Below, in pieces: positions 34,173 to 42,722 of a DNA stretch of 64,000 nt (its first letter is position 1; every line of letters begins with the position of its first letter). The translations under genes and the position numbers were made by a program. The stretch comes from an uncultured Fodinibius sp. (lineage in GTDB: Bacteria; Bacteroidota; Rhodothermia; Balneolales; Balneolaceae): the NCBI GenBank assembly GCA_913056235.1, contig CAJXMW010000008.1:58762-122761 (forward strand), given 5' to 3'. The notes beneath the pieces were generated by a model. That model saw only the letters and a program-made list of their open reading frames with translations. It was not told the origin of the DNA and ran no database searches.

Positions 34173-34985
34173 TCAACTATTCGAAAACTTGTCGCTATCT
34201 TGCAAATCAAGTTTTTTGAATTCTCTTATCCCGCTAATCATGTACTTAAAATACGTTGGCAAGGAGTAATCAGAAAGCTGATATTTTTTGTAGGAAAGGA
34301 TACAGATCCACAAGATCGCTTTCCAACCAAGCACACGATATAATAGCGCTCCTTTTGCTTGTATATATTTTTTGATAGTCCATTTATCGTTCCAGCTCTC
34401 CTCGGGATGTATGACAATGGCCTCGGGTATATAAAGCACTTTCAAGTTGCTCTTGAGAGCATCAGTTAAAAAAACAAGTTCTTCACCCGTTGGAAATACA
34501 GATCCCAGACCAAATCGTTCGTCAAAGCGTACATGGCTTTCTGTAATAGATTTCCTCCTGAAAGCAATTTCTACCGACGACACATTCATAAGCGTTTGTG
34601 GATCATGCCCGAATTTTTTGTTCGGGTAATCTTTATAAGGTTTGCCGGCTGGAGTTTCAATTTGGAAGGTTATAATATCGGCTTCAGGGTTGTTTTTAAA
34701 TGCCCATAGTATTTTATCTTCTGTATCCGGTTTGTATCGAACGTCATCATCGCTGATTAGGCAAATATCAGCTGTGGCATGTTGCAATGCCCTGTTCCGG
34801 CTCTTTGAAATTCCCTTTTCATAATAATTAAAAAGATTGTCCCTTGTTATCTCGGGCACATCTTCATCATGAAGCTGATTGATGATCAAATGGTCATAGT
34901 TGTCAATTTTTGGGAGGTTGTTATTGACTGAAGAAACGAGTATTTGGAAATCTAATTCTTCCTCTTTTTGGAAATTGTCTTCCAT
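34173..34985 (-). CDS. Family 2-like glycosyltransferase
   Basis: A 270-residue GT-A type transferase. GISKSRNRALQHATADICLISDDDVRY (about residues 64-90) holds the nucleotide-sugar/metal motif DDD, and FGLGSVFPTGEELVFLTDAL resembles the acceptor-side ED segment. The N-terminal part is shorter and less typical than most GT2 enzymes. C-terminal residues contain a hydrophobic stretch (GWKAILWICILSY) that may bind the membrane. Sugar specificity is unknown. Probably part of the sulfated-glycan cluster. Confidence 0.8.
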   Translation of the reverse strand: MEDNFQKEEELDFQILVSSVNNNLPKIDNYDHLIINQLHDEDVPEITRDNLFNYYEKGISKSRNRALQHATADICLISDDDVRYKPDTEDKILWAFKNNPEADIITFQIETPAGKPYKDYPNKKFGHDPQTLMNVSSVEIAFRRKSITESHVRFDERFGLGSVFPTGEELVFLTDALKSNLKVLYIPEAIVIHPEESWNDKWTIKKYIQAKGALLYRVLGWKAILWICILSYKKYQLSDYSLPTYFKYMISGIREFKKLDLQDSDKFSNS

Positions 34986-35012
34986 ATAGCAAATATGGTT
35001 GAATAGTTATTC

Positions 35013-35939
35013 TCAGAGCTTACTAAGCAGCTCATCAAGTTTTGTGTAATCTTCTCTAAATACGGACATCAACTTTTCTTTTTCTTTCTTTGACAGCTTT
35101 TTTCTCTTCGACAATATCTTTCTGATTATTTTTTCAAGCTTATCTCTGGTTCTTTCAGGAAGCATGTTTGCCAGGGATTTTTTGATTTTATTATCCCCGA
35201 ATAACAGAAACCTGTAGATCGGCGAAAGTGTATCGGTTCTTATGACTCTTGATACGTTATATTTCTTGTTGACGTTTGACGTTAATATATTCTCATTGGC
35301 TCCCAAAAACTGGACCAGATTTTTAACTACCTGCTCGGTATGATTTTTGAAATCATCGAAGGAGATTATTTTCACCTGCTCAAAGGCATTTAAATAGGCT
35401 TCTACCTGCCTATAATACATTCCAAATCCAATGTAGTCGTAAAATATATTCCAATTATTATTGAGCCTTTTGCTTATGGTTTCCGGATCGATGGCTTGCC
35501 AAAAGCTGAGAGGTTCCTGGAGGTTTTCTTTAAAATGCATGTACTGCGAAAAGGCTCTGTCAGCAGGATTTCGCAGCATAATTACAATTTTTAGCTCTTT
35601 ACTCTTTGCCCCGTACACTTCTTTAATATTTTCGATGGTGGTTTTGTAGGTATATAAATAAGAGGGAGAAGCTTCGCCGATAATTTGCTGGTCCGAGGCG
35701 GGTTCAAACAGTTTTTTATATTCTGAAATATCAGAAACGATTCCGTTTAAAGGATCTGGACTCTCAAAATTTTGAGGATCATCCATAAAACTAAAAAACC
35801 ACGGTTCCTTTTTGTCAGGCAGGAAAATTTCAGGATGCTCTTTCAAGTAATTGTATATAGATGTGGTACCACTTTTGGCGGCACCGACGATTAAGAAGTC
35901 GGGCAATTTGAGTCTTTCGTTACTTACGGAAATATCCAT
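35013..35939 (-). CDS. Sulfotransferase (Sulfotransfer_1-like, heparan sulfotransferase type)
   Basis: A 308-residue cytoplasmic enzyme that should move sulfate from PAPS to a sugar hydroxyl. The 5-phosphosulfate loop is PDFLIVGAAKSGTTSIYNYL near residues 13-32, and the 3-phosphate site is IVMLRNPADRAFSQYMHF near 118-135. Both are intact. One of three sulfotransferases in the cluster; the acceptor is presumably the glycan made by neighbouring transferases. No PAPS-synthesis genes are in the window. Confidence 0.88.
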   Translation of the reverse strand: MDISVSNERLKLPDFLIVGAAKSGTTSIYNYLKEHPEIFLPDKKEPWFFSFMDDPQNFESPDPLNGIVSDISEYKKLFEPASDQQIIGEASPSYLYTYKTTIENIKEVYGAKSKELKIVIMLRNPADRAFSQYMHFKENLQEPLSFWQAIDPETISKRLNNNWNIFYDYIGFGMYYRQVEAYLNAFEQVKIISFDDFKNHTEQVVKNLVQFLGANENILTSNVNKKYNVSRVIRTDTLSPIYRFLLFGDNKIKKSLANMLPERTRDKLEKIIRKILSKRKKLSKKEKEKLMSVFREDYTKLDELLSKL

Positions 35940-36001
35940 CTGGAAAATTAGTGATTTTGACCTTAATGAGGCGGCGTTGGCAGCAGCAAACTTGTTTATT
36001 T

Positions 36002-36928
36002 TTATGATGAAAGCTTAAAATAGCCCCGCCAGATCCACCAGCGAAACAGGAACAGCATTTTAGCTTTTGAAGGGGTGAGTATCAAAAGGTAGAAAATCCC
36101 AAGCGGGATAGATGCTAAAAGCTTACTAGCTTCCTTTATCCAGTTACCGAAAAATTGTCGAGTGCTGGCATTGGTCAACCTCATTTTCATACTTTCGCCA
36201 AGCCCAATAGCCTGGTTTCGGATATACTCTTTGGAGAGCCGGTGCGCGCCAACCCTGTGATAAAGAAAAGAATCCGGAACATAGTATAGATCATAGGATC
36301 GGGATCGGATGCGGTTGAAGAGGTCTTTTTCTTCTCCCGCTTTCAAAGACTTTCCTTTTCGTCCCAGCTCGGTGTCAAAATAGCCTACCTCATCAAAAAT
36401 CTTTTTGTTGAATCCCATATTTCCTCCAAAGGGATATTTTGTGGCAGGGTACCTCTTGATCGAATCGCCCAGATCATGGTAGCCCAGAAGCGGAAGTAAA
36501 AAATATGACATCCATCGGGGACGAGAATCGTCGAACTGAACGTGAATTTTTCCTCCGGCAGCTACAACTTGCGGATTGTTGGTAAAAAAAGAATGCCAGG
36601 CAGGTAATAACGACTTTGTCACTTTTATATCATCATCCAGAAAAACAATATATGGGGCTTCGGATTCCTTTATTCCTCTGTTCCGGGCATGGGAAAGCCC
36701 CTGCTTGGGTTCAAGGATGTAGCGGATCAATTCATCGTTTTTGTCGAATGAATGTTTATATTCTTCAACAATTTCAGCCGTTCGATCAGATGAATTATTG
36801 TCAATAATCAGAATTTCACATCTAAATTCTGGTATGCCAAACTCGAATATGGATCTGAGGGTGTCGCTGAGGTAATCAGCACGATTGTAGGTACAAATGA
36901 TAAAACTTATTTCTGGAGCTTGCGCCAT
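36002..36928 (-). CDS. Family 2 glycosyltransferase
   Basis: A 308-residue GT2 enzyme if started at ATG 36928 (MAQAPEISFIICTYNRADYL). The frame is open upstream to 37048, but that would overlap the divergent gene at 37008 and add a non-homologous tail. Marks: IIDNNSSDRTAEIV, then LSHARNRGIKESEAPYIVFL followed by the DDD metal site, and a later AGEEKDLFNRIRSRSYDLYY. A hydrophobic C-terminal segment may anchor it. It likely extends the surface polysaccharide. Confidence 0.88.
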   Translation of the reverse strand: MAQAPEISFIICTYNRADYLSDTLRSIFEFGIPEFRCEILIIDNNSSDRTAEIVEEYKHSFDKNDELIRYILEPKQGLSHARNRGIKESEAPYIVFLDDDIKVTKSLLPAWHSFFTNNPQVVAAGGKIHVQFDDSRPRWMSYFLLPLLGYHDLGDSIKRYPATKYPFGGNMGFNKKIFDEVGYFDTELGRKGKSLKAGEEKDLFNRIRSRSYDLYYVPDSFLYHRVGAHRLSKEYIRNQAIGLGESMKMRLTNASTRQFFGNWIKEASKLLASIPLGIFYLLILTPSKAKMLFLFRWWIWRGYFKLSS

Positions 36929-36950
36929 AAAGTTTGTCTGTATTTTTTCG

Positions 36951-36965
36951 AATACTAAAAGTATT
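36951..36965. promoter_or_regulatory. Palindrome in the divergent promoter of two glycosyltransferases
   Basis: AATACT-aaa-AGTATT in the 79-bp gap between divergent genes starting at 36928 and 37008. A TACTATTG box at 36995-37002 may serve the plus-strand gene. Suggests shared control of both arms of the glycan cluster; weak evidence. Confidence 0.3.
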
Positions 36966-37007
36966 TTTTTTAAGCTAAGAATGCGAATTTGAAATACTAT
37001 TGAGTTT

Positions 37008-37832
37008 ATGTCCACCCTTCTTGTTTCTGGAATTATTACTACCCACAATCGTGCCGATTTATTGCCGCGGGCACTTGATTCAGTTATAAACCAAACCTAC
37101 CCTAACATGGAGGTTGTGGTGGTGGATGATGGATCGGTAGATGAGACCCCCCAGGTGATGCAGCGTTATCAAAAAGAACATTCGATTAAATATATTCGGC
37201 TGGAAGAATCGCACGGGCCGGGCAAGGCAAGAAACAAGGGCATTGAAGAAGCATCTGGAATCTTTATTGCCGGACTTGATGACGACGACGTTTGGCATGA
37301 AGAGCGCATATCTGAAATGGTTGAGGCCTATTCTGATGATTACGCATTTGTGACCTCTGATAACGAGATGGTATATCCGAAAAAAAGTGTAGTCTGGAAA
37401 AAGAAGAATAAAATAGATTTGGATACGCTCCTTTACACCAATCAAGTTGGCAATCAAATTTTGGCTAAACGGGATAGATTACTTGAAGTGGGTGGGTTTG
37501 ATGCTTCACTGATTGCTGCGGTAGAAGATTACGACTTATGGATACGGCTTTGCAAAGCATTTGGCCCCATAAGAAACGTGCAGAAACCTTTGCAAACAAT
37601 TTATATGGATCATGAAGAAGGCCGGGTTACCGACAAGGCTTTTAAAGGATTTCTACAGTTTTACAACAAGCACAAGCCCCTGATGAATACCAAGCAGCGT
37701 GCATATCAGCTCTACAAAATCCGCCGAGCTCAGGGGAAAAGTGTAACTTTGAAAGAATTCCTTTTCAGAGTTCCGCCTTTTAGAATGGCCAAAGAGTTAA
37801 AGCATATGATTATTAATCGACTTTGGAAGTAA
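37008..37832 (+). CDS. Family 2 glycosyltransferase
   Basis: A 274-residue GT2 enzyme with the classic opening SGIITTHNRADLLPRALDSV, then VVVVDDGSVDETPQVMQRY, GPGKARNKGIEEASGIFIAG and a DDDD metal site near residue 92. The acceptor-side region is AAVEDYDLWIRLCKAFGPI. It begins the plus-strand half of the glycan cluster and is closely followed by two sulfotransferase genes, so glycosyl transfer and sulfation are probably coupled. Confidence 0.9.
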   Translation: MSTLLVSGIITTHNRADLLPRALDSVINQTYPNMEVVVVDDGSVDETPQVMQRYQKEHSIKYIRLEESHGPGKARNKGIEEASGIFIAGLDDDDVWHEERISEMVEAYSDDYAFVTSDNEMVYPKKSVVWKKKNKIDLDTLLYTNQVGNQILAKRDRLLEVGGFDASLIAAVEDYDLWIRLCKAFGPIRNVQKPLQTIYMDHEEGRVTDKAFKGFLQFYNKHKPLMNTKQRAYQLYKIRRAQGKSVTLKEFLFRVPPFRMAKELKHMIINRLWK

Positions 37833-37837
37833 AAAGT

Positions 37838-38611
37838 ATGCTTTTACAGAAGTATTACAAAAGTATTCGCTTGAAATATCACTATGCTTGCCGCCGGTTG
37901 GGTATACAAAAGTATGCGATTCATCAGATTTGTCTGCCGGAACAGAAGCTGCTATATATTCCCATGCCTAAAAATGCCTGTTCCTCAATCAAGTATGCAC
38001 TTTTTGAGATAGAAAAAGGCAAAACGTTTGATCCTGATGAATTCAGAAAACTTGGCTACCGGGATATTCATGACTATTACCAAAAACAACCTCAGGCATT
38101 CAGAAGTGTTTCTGATTTAGAATCGAAAACCTCCTACACAACTTTTACCGTTATCCGGGATCCGGTAAAACGGTTGATTTCTTGTTATCGGAACCGGGTG
38201 GTTGATTTAAAAGACCTGGAAAAAACGAGAATCCAACTTAAGCTAAAAGGATTAACACCTGACCCTGACTTAAATACTTTTGTGCGGCAATTGGAAGAAT
38301 ATCGTGCGGCAAATAAAGTTATTGAACATCACTCAAGAGCACAGTATAAATTTTTAGGCGGCAGGTTAGATTATGTGGATAGGGTATTTCCGATTGAAAA
38401 AATTAGAGTCCTTACAGAATTTCTCCAACAGTATGTAGAAGGTTTGGAATTACCGGCAAAGAAAGCTGATGGTACTTCTTATAACCTCTGTGATCTCTCT
38501 CCCGAGGCCCTTGAGAAAGCTATACAGTTCTATAAAGAAGATTATAATCTTCTCAAAGATTATTATACTCCAGAGGAAATCCGCGAAGAATATAAGATAA
38601 GTATCACGTAA
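37838..38611 (+). CDS. Sulfotransferase family 2 protein
   Basis: A 257-residue protein, started at ATG 37838 rather than an upstream TTG inside the preceding gene. LLYIPMPKNACSSIKYALFE (about residues 44-63) is the PAPS-binding loop of the carbohydrate sulfotransferase (HNK-1/chondroitin) type, and FTVIRDPVKRLISCYRNRV is the second PAPS site. It lies 5 bp after the glycosyltransferase and overlaps the next sulfotransferase by one base (TAATG), so the three are one operon. Confidence 0.85.
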   Translation: MLLQKYYKSIRLKYHYACRRLGIQKYAIHQICLPEQKLLYIPMPKNACSSIKYALFEIEKGKTFDPDEFRKLGYRDIHDYYQKQPQAFRSVSDLESKTSYTTFTVIRDPVKRLISCYRNRVVDLKDLEKTRIQLKLKGLTPDPDLNTFVRQLEEYRAANKVIEHHSRAQYKFLGGRLDYVDRVFPIEKIRVLTEFLQQYVEGLELPAKKADGTSYNLCDLSPEALEKAIQFYKEDYNLLKDYYTPEEIREEYKISIT

Positions 38612-39336
38612 TGACCTGGAACCAAGTTAAACGATTTTTAAAAATGAGCTTGGCTAAACTGAAGGGGAAAAAACGCATACATTTTCTCCATGTAGGTAAA
38701 ACGGGAGGAACAGCTGTAAAAACAGCATTACGAGGTAATTTAGTAAGTAAAAAACATAGGATTTTCCTCCATTCACACGAATATTCATTGAGAGACGTCC
38801 CCCAAGGCGACAAGGTTTTTTTCTTTCTGCGTGATCCAGTCAGCAGATTCTTGAGTGGTTTTTATAGTAGAAAAAGAAAGGGACAGCCGAGATATTTTTA
38901 TCCTTGGAATGAAGGAGAAGAGAAAGCGTTCAATCTTTTTGAGACTCCGAATGATCTAGCAATGTCTCTTTCGGATGATAATACCCAAAAACAGAAAGAT
39001 GCACGCGATGCAATGAAAAGTATTTCACATGTAAAAGATTTCTATTCAAAGTGGTATAACAATAAAAGCTATTTTACGTCTCGTCTGTCTGATATTATCT
39101 TAGTCGGTCGCCAGGAAACGTTAAACCAAGATATTTCGCGCCTTAAAAGAATTATTGATTTGCCTGCAAGTATTAGTTTGCCGAGCAAAGAAAAAAAAGC
39201 CCATCGTAGTCCATCGCATCTCGATAAGGATCTTAACGAGGAAGCCATCCGAAACTTAAAAGATTGGTATGCAAGCGATTATGACTTTCTTGAATTATGT
39301 GCTACTCATGCTGATCAGATTAACTACAGCAGGTAG
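38611..39336 (+). CDS. Sulfotransferase family protein
   Basis: A 241-residue protein with IHFLHVGKTGGTAVKTALRG as the phosphosulfate loop (about residues 22-41) and KVFFFLRDPVSRFLSGFYSR as the 3-phosphate site. The Lys-Thr-Gly-Gly-Thr loop is typical of bacterial family 2 sulfotransferases. Its ATG overlaps the stop of the previous sulfotransferase. Two sulfotransferases in one operon suggest that different positions or sugars are sulfated. Confidence 0.83.
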   Translation: MTWNQVKRFLKMSLAKLKGKKRIHFLHVGKTGGTAVKTALRGNLVSKKHRIFLHSHEYSLRDVPQGDKVFFFLRDPVSRFLSGFYSRKRKGQPRYFYPWNEGEEKAFNLFETPNDLAMSLSDDNTQKQKDARDAMKSISHVKDFYSKWYNNKSYFTSRLSDIILVGRQETLNQDISRLKRIIDLPASISLPSKEKKAHRSPSHLDKDLNEEAIRNLKDWYASDYDFLELCATHADQINYSR

Positions 39337-39384
39337 ACTATTTTCGGCTTGAGGGATAAGAAGAATTTCCACCCCGATTATAGT

Positions 39385-41862
39385 CTACTGCCTTTTTCTC
39401 CAGAACGTTATTCCAACGCCGATACCCGAAATCCACAGGATGAGATGGCCGAACCAAGCAATACGGCCACCCCAGATGTTGGAGGCTGGCTCAAAAGTCA
39501 TGGTGATTGAGTGATCGCCGGCGGGCACTTGCAATCCACGCAGCACAAAATCACTTTTATAGATTTTTGCGGGCTCACCGTCAATAGTGGCTTCCCACCC
39601 AGCGGGATAATAGATCTCACTGAGCACTAAAAAGCCCTTACTGTTTGAGGAGGTTTCCAGCTTGATCGTCTTGGCATCATAGTTGGTGACCGAAACGCTG
39701 GCCGTAGTATCCGTAGCCGCTGTTAGTGGGTCGCCCGTTTCAACAATCGCTACATGTGCCGGATCAAATCGGACTGCTCCCATCTCGTGAATGGCTCTTT
39801 TAGGTGATGATACGGTTTTGATCGAGTCTACAAAGAATGCCTTAGGCAATACATCATCATTGCGATACACGCGCTGACCGTCTTGATTAAAGACTTCGGT
39901 ATAGCCGCTCAAGGGTAGCTGCTGTTGAGCAGGGATATATTTAACGTTCAACATATCCAAGATAGCTTCATTTTCAATCGGCTGGTTTTGCCGTGTCAAA
40001 AATTGATCGACCAGGTCTTGGTAGTGGGCCAGCTTAGCACCGGTGTATCCACCGATGGTAGGATAAAAGTACGCTGGAATACCATTGTTAAACGGATTTT
40101 GAGTTATAGGATATACGCGGTAGGGATATCCCTCTTCGCTGTTAATATTTTGTGTAATGTATTTATCTGCCGGCGTTTGACGCTGCTGTATCATCTGCTC
40201 AGCTTCCAGGCGGTCGGGCGACATCTTGTCTTCATTGACATAGCGCGAATCCACGCTCAACATATCGTAAGCGGTAAGCAACAGCAGGCCCGCCAGAAAG
40301 TATCCTGCACTGATTTTTCTTTTTACAAAACCGACTATAAGTCCGGCTGCAATAAGCGTTAAAATCAGATAGCGTGTAGAATCGCTGCTGGCCATTTCTT
40401 TGCGATCGGGCTTTAGCCGCGAGTTGATATACTGACTAACCCGCTGTTGCACTCTGGGATTTTCGGGGGAAATATTATTCTGACGTGCCAGCTGTTGGGC
40501 ATACTGTTGCGCTTCGCCGGGTTTTTCGAAAGAGAGCAGTGCATTGCTGCCGAGTGTGAACACGACGCCAAGCCCAAGGGCAATGCCCAGCGGCAGAAAC
40601 AGGTCGTTAAGAGATTTTGTCTGATCCTTGGCGATATCAATAAGTGCTTCAACTCCGTAGACTGCAAGCACCGAAAAGCAGAAAATGGAGACGATTAGCC
40701 ACATTTCGGGGGTTCGGAATTTGTTGAAGTACGGCATGTAATTGAACATGAACTCGTTGAGCAGCGGAAAGTGATAACCCAGTGAGAATAATGTGGCCAG
40801 AGAGCCAATGCCGAAAAACAGATACTTTAGTTTCTTCCGATATCGAAAAAGTCCGATGACTGCCAGCAGAAAGGCAATGCCGCCCAGGTAGTGTGGCCCG
40901 CTGGTAAATGACTTTGGTCCCCAGTATGCTTCGCCCGAGGAGCCACCGTAAAGGCCGGGAATAATCAAGGTTAGCAGTTCGCCTAGACCCTGCGACCAGC
41001 TAAAAGCATATTCGAGGGACAGACCGGCGCCTTGACTGGTACCTAGGGTAGAGCCGCCGCGTGTACTATATTGAGCGTATTCATAAAGCCGCCAGTAGAT
41101 GTCAATACTGCAGATGATAGCCAGGATGCCGGCTCCAAAAGCGATGCCGGTTCGTTGCAGCCAATCTTGTATCTGCTCTTTTTTATAGTAAAGCCACGAA
41201 TCATATAACCACCACGCACCCAGTAAATACAGGAAGTAGTAGGTTACCTGTGGGTGGTTCCCGCGTAGCTGCAGGGTTACAGCAAGGGCAAAGGTGAAAA
41301 AGCCCAGCCATTTTTTTTCCGATCGGGCAATAAGGTAGTAGCCTACAAACATCCATGGGACAAAAGAAAAAGCAATAAATTTGCTGTAATGACCCGCTTC
41401 AATGATAATGGGCAGGTAGGTCGTAAATCCTATGAGGATGGAGCCCAGAGCCGAGGAAAAGGGACGCACGCCTTGAATCACAAAAAAGAAATAAGCGCCA
41501 CTGAGCAGGATCCAGAAGAATGGCAGGGGATGTGTATTGCCGCCTATCCATTTTAAAAAGCTGTCAATATTGTAGGGCGGTGAAGGATTGTGTAGCACAT
41601 AGGAGGGCATACCCGAAAACATGTTGGTAGCCCAGTTGGGGTGCTCGTCATGCTGTTGGATATACTCGATCACCGATTGCGAGCCAGCGCGCCACTGCAG
41701 CACATCGTTGCCCAAAAATTGCTTGCCCCCAAAAAATATAGCTGAATACAGAATAAGTGGCAGGATAAATAACAGCAGCAGGGCGATGCCGTGTCGTTTA
41801 TTTTCGGAAAGCCGGGAGATGAAATCGTCTTTTAGCGACTGGATTTGCTTTTTAGAGCTCAA
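39385..41862 (-). CDS. YfhO family multi-spanning membrane protein
   Basis: An 825-residue integral membrane protein with about 13 helices and a large extracytoplasmic domain between about residues 540 and 790, followed by a last helix (GGRIAWFGHLILWISGIGVG). The opening (PLILYSAIFFGGKQFLGNDV) and the late PAGDHSITMTFEPA are typical of YfhO, a GT-C-like family. In Gram-positives YfhO helps glycosylate lipoteichoic acid; in this group its substrate is unknown. It borders the glycan island and could serve it, but YfhO genes also occur alone in these genomes. Confidence 0.85.
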   Translation of the reverse strand: MSSKKQIQSLKDDFISRLSENKRHGIALLLLFILPLILYSAIFFGGKQFLGNDVLQWRAGSQSVIEYIQQHDEHPNWATNMFSGMPSYVLHNPSPPYNIDSFLKWIGGNTHPLPFFWILLSGAYFFFVIQGVRPFSSALGSILIGFTTYLPIIIEAGHYSKFIAFSFVPWMFVGYYLIARSEKKWLGFFTFALAVTLQLRGNHPQVTYYFLYLLGAWWLYDSWLYYKKEQIQDWLQRTGIAFGAGILAIICSIDIYWRLYEYAQYSTRGGSTLGTSQGAGLSLEYAFSWSQGLGELLTLIIPGLYGGSSGEAYWGPKSFTSGPHYLGGIAFLLAVIGLFRYRKKLKYLFFGIGSLATLFSLGYHFPLLNEFMFNYMPYFNKFRTPEMWLIVSIFCFSVLAVYGVEALIDIAKDQTKSLNDLFLPLGIALGLGVVFTLGSNALLSFEKPGEAQQYAQQLARQNNISPENPRVQQRVSQYINSRLKPDRKEMASSDSTRYLILTLIAAGLIVGFVKRKISAGYFLAGLLLLTAYDMLSVDSRYVNEDKMSPDRLEAEQMIQQRQTPADKYITQNINSEEGYPYRVYPITQNPFNNGIPAYFYPTIGGYTGAKLAHYQDLVDQFLTRQNQPIENEAILDMLNVKYIPAQQQLPLSGYTEVFNQDGQRVYRNDDVLPKAFFVDSIKTVSSPKRAIHEMGAVRFDPAHVAIVETGDPLTAATDTTASVSVTNYDAKTIKLETSSNSKGFLVLSEIYYPAGWEATIDGEPAKIYKSDFVLRGLQVPAGDHSITMTFEPASNIWGGRIAWFGHLILWISGIGVGITFWRKRQ

Positions 41863-41933
41863 CGTGGTGGATCAGTTTGATTAGAATTTACCTTGAACCG
41901 TCATCTCCCAAACAGGAGGATAAAATAAATATA

Positions 41934-42221
41934 TTATTCAATAACGCGGGGCACCCGGAAATAATCAGAGTCGGCATCCGGAGCATTTTTGAGGGCATCC
42001 TCATGAGAAAGGGGCTCCTTGGCCTTGTCGTCGCGGAGGCGATATTCAAGGTCAATTACATGTTCGAGTGGCTCCACATCACTGGTATCTACTTCTTCGA
42101 GCGTAGTCATATAGTCGAGAATCTGATTCATATCATTGACCAGCGATTCTCGTTCCTCTTCATCAAGCTGAAGCCGTGCCAGATCGGCAACGTAATCGAC
42201 GTCTTTTTTGGTAACAGACAT
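41934..42221 (-). CDS. gatC: Asp/Glu-tRNA amidotransferase subunit C
   Basis: Small stabilising subunit of the GatCAB complex, which converts Glu-tRNA(Gln) or Asp-tRNA(Asn) to the amide form. The 95-residue protein begins VTKKDVDYVADLARLQLDEE and contains LVNDMNQILDYMTTLEEVDT and a closing YFRVPRVIE, all typical. gatA and gatB are not adjacent, which is common. Confidence 0.92.
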   Translation of the reverse strand: MSVTKKDVDYVADLARLQLDEEERESLVNDMNQILDYMTTLEEVDTSDVEPLEHVIDLEYRLRDDKAKEPLSHEDALKNAPDADSDYFRVPRVIE

Positions 42222-42437
42222 GAAATTTCGATATTAAGTTCGTTTGAAATTGAAGCCTAAATTAAGAAAACAATTGGACAGTCAACAGTCTTACAATTAT
42301 CAGTTACTGTGATCAGTTAGCCCCTTGAAGGTGAAAGTTTGACTTCCGAAAGCAACTCATCAGCGTACCAACGGTTTAATCTGGATAGTTAGCGCAAAAA
42401 TGTCCATTTTTCTGATAAATATTTACTGCTACTGAGA

Positions 42438-42722
42438 ATGATCAAAAAGAAAATTACGATTGTAAATGATGCCGGTCTGCATGCCCGACCGGCTGCCGCT
42501 CTGGTTAAAACTGCAAGCAAGTATGAGTCCGATTTTTTTATCCATCTTTACGGCTACAAGGTGAATGGGAAAAGTATTCTCGGTGTGATGACGCTGGCTG
42601 CTGAAAAAGGAGCCGAGCTGGAGCTTGAGGTCGATGGCCCGGATGAACAGAAAGCGTTGGAAGCAATTACCGAATTAATTAACAGCGGTTTTGGAGAAGC
42701 CTACGAAGATCAAAATGAGTAA
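42438..42722 (+). CDS. ptsH: HPr phosphocarrier protein
   Basis: A 94-residue phosphocarrier. NDAGLHARPAAALVK carries the phospho-accepting His15, and GKSILGVMTLAAEKG carries Ser46, the target of HPr kinase in organisms that have it. Its end overlaps the enzyme I start by 8 bp. No sugar-specific EII gene follows, so the pair could be regulatory or supply an EII encoded elsewhere. Confidence 0.93.
   Translation: MIKKKITIVNDAGLHARPAAALVKTASKYESDFFIHLYGYKVNGKSILGVMTLAAEKGAELELEVDGPDEQKALEAITELINSGFGEAYEDQNE

Noticed and set aside
36929..37048. Longer N-terminus for the glycosyltransferase at 36002
   Set aside because: It would overlap the divergent gene start and add about 40 residues with no GT2 similarity; the ATG at 36928 begins at the usual place.
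42691..42714. Upstream start for enzyme I inside HPr
   Set aside because: The extension is unlike EI, and the ATG at 42715 overlapping the HPr stop gives the normal length.
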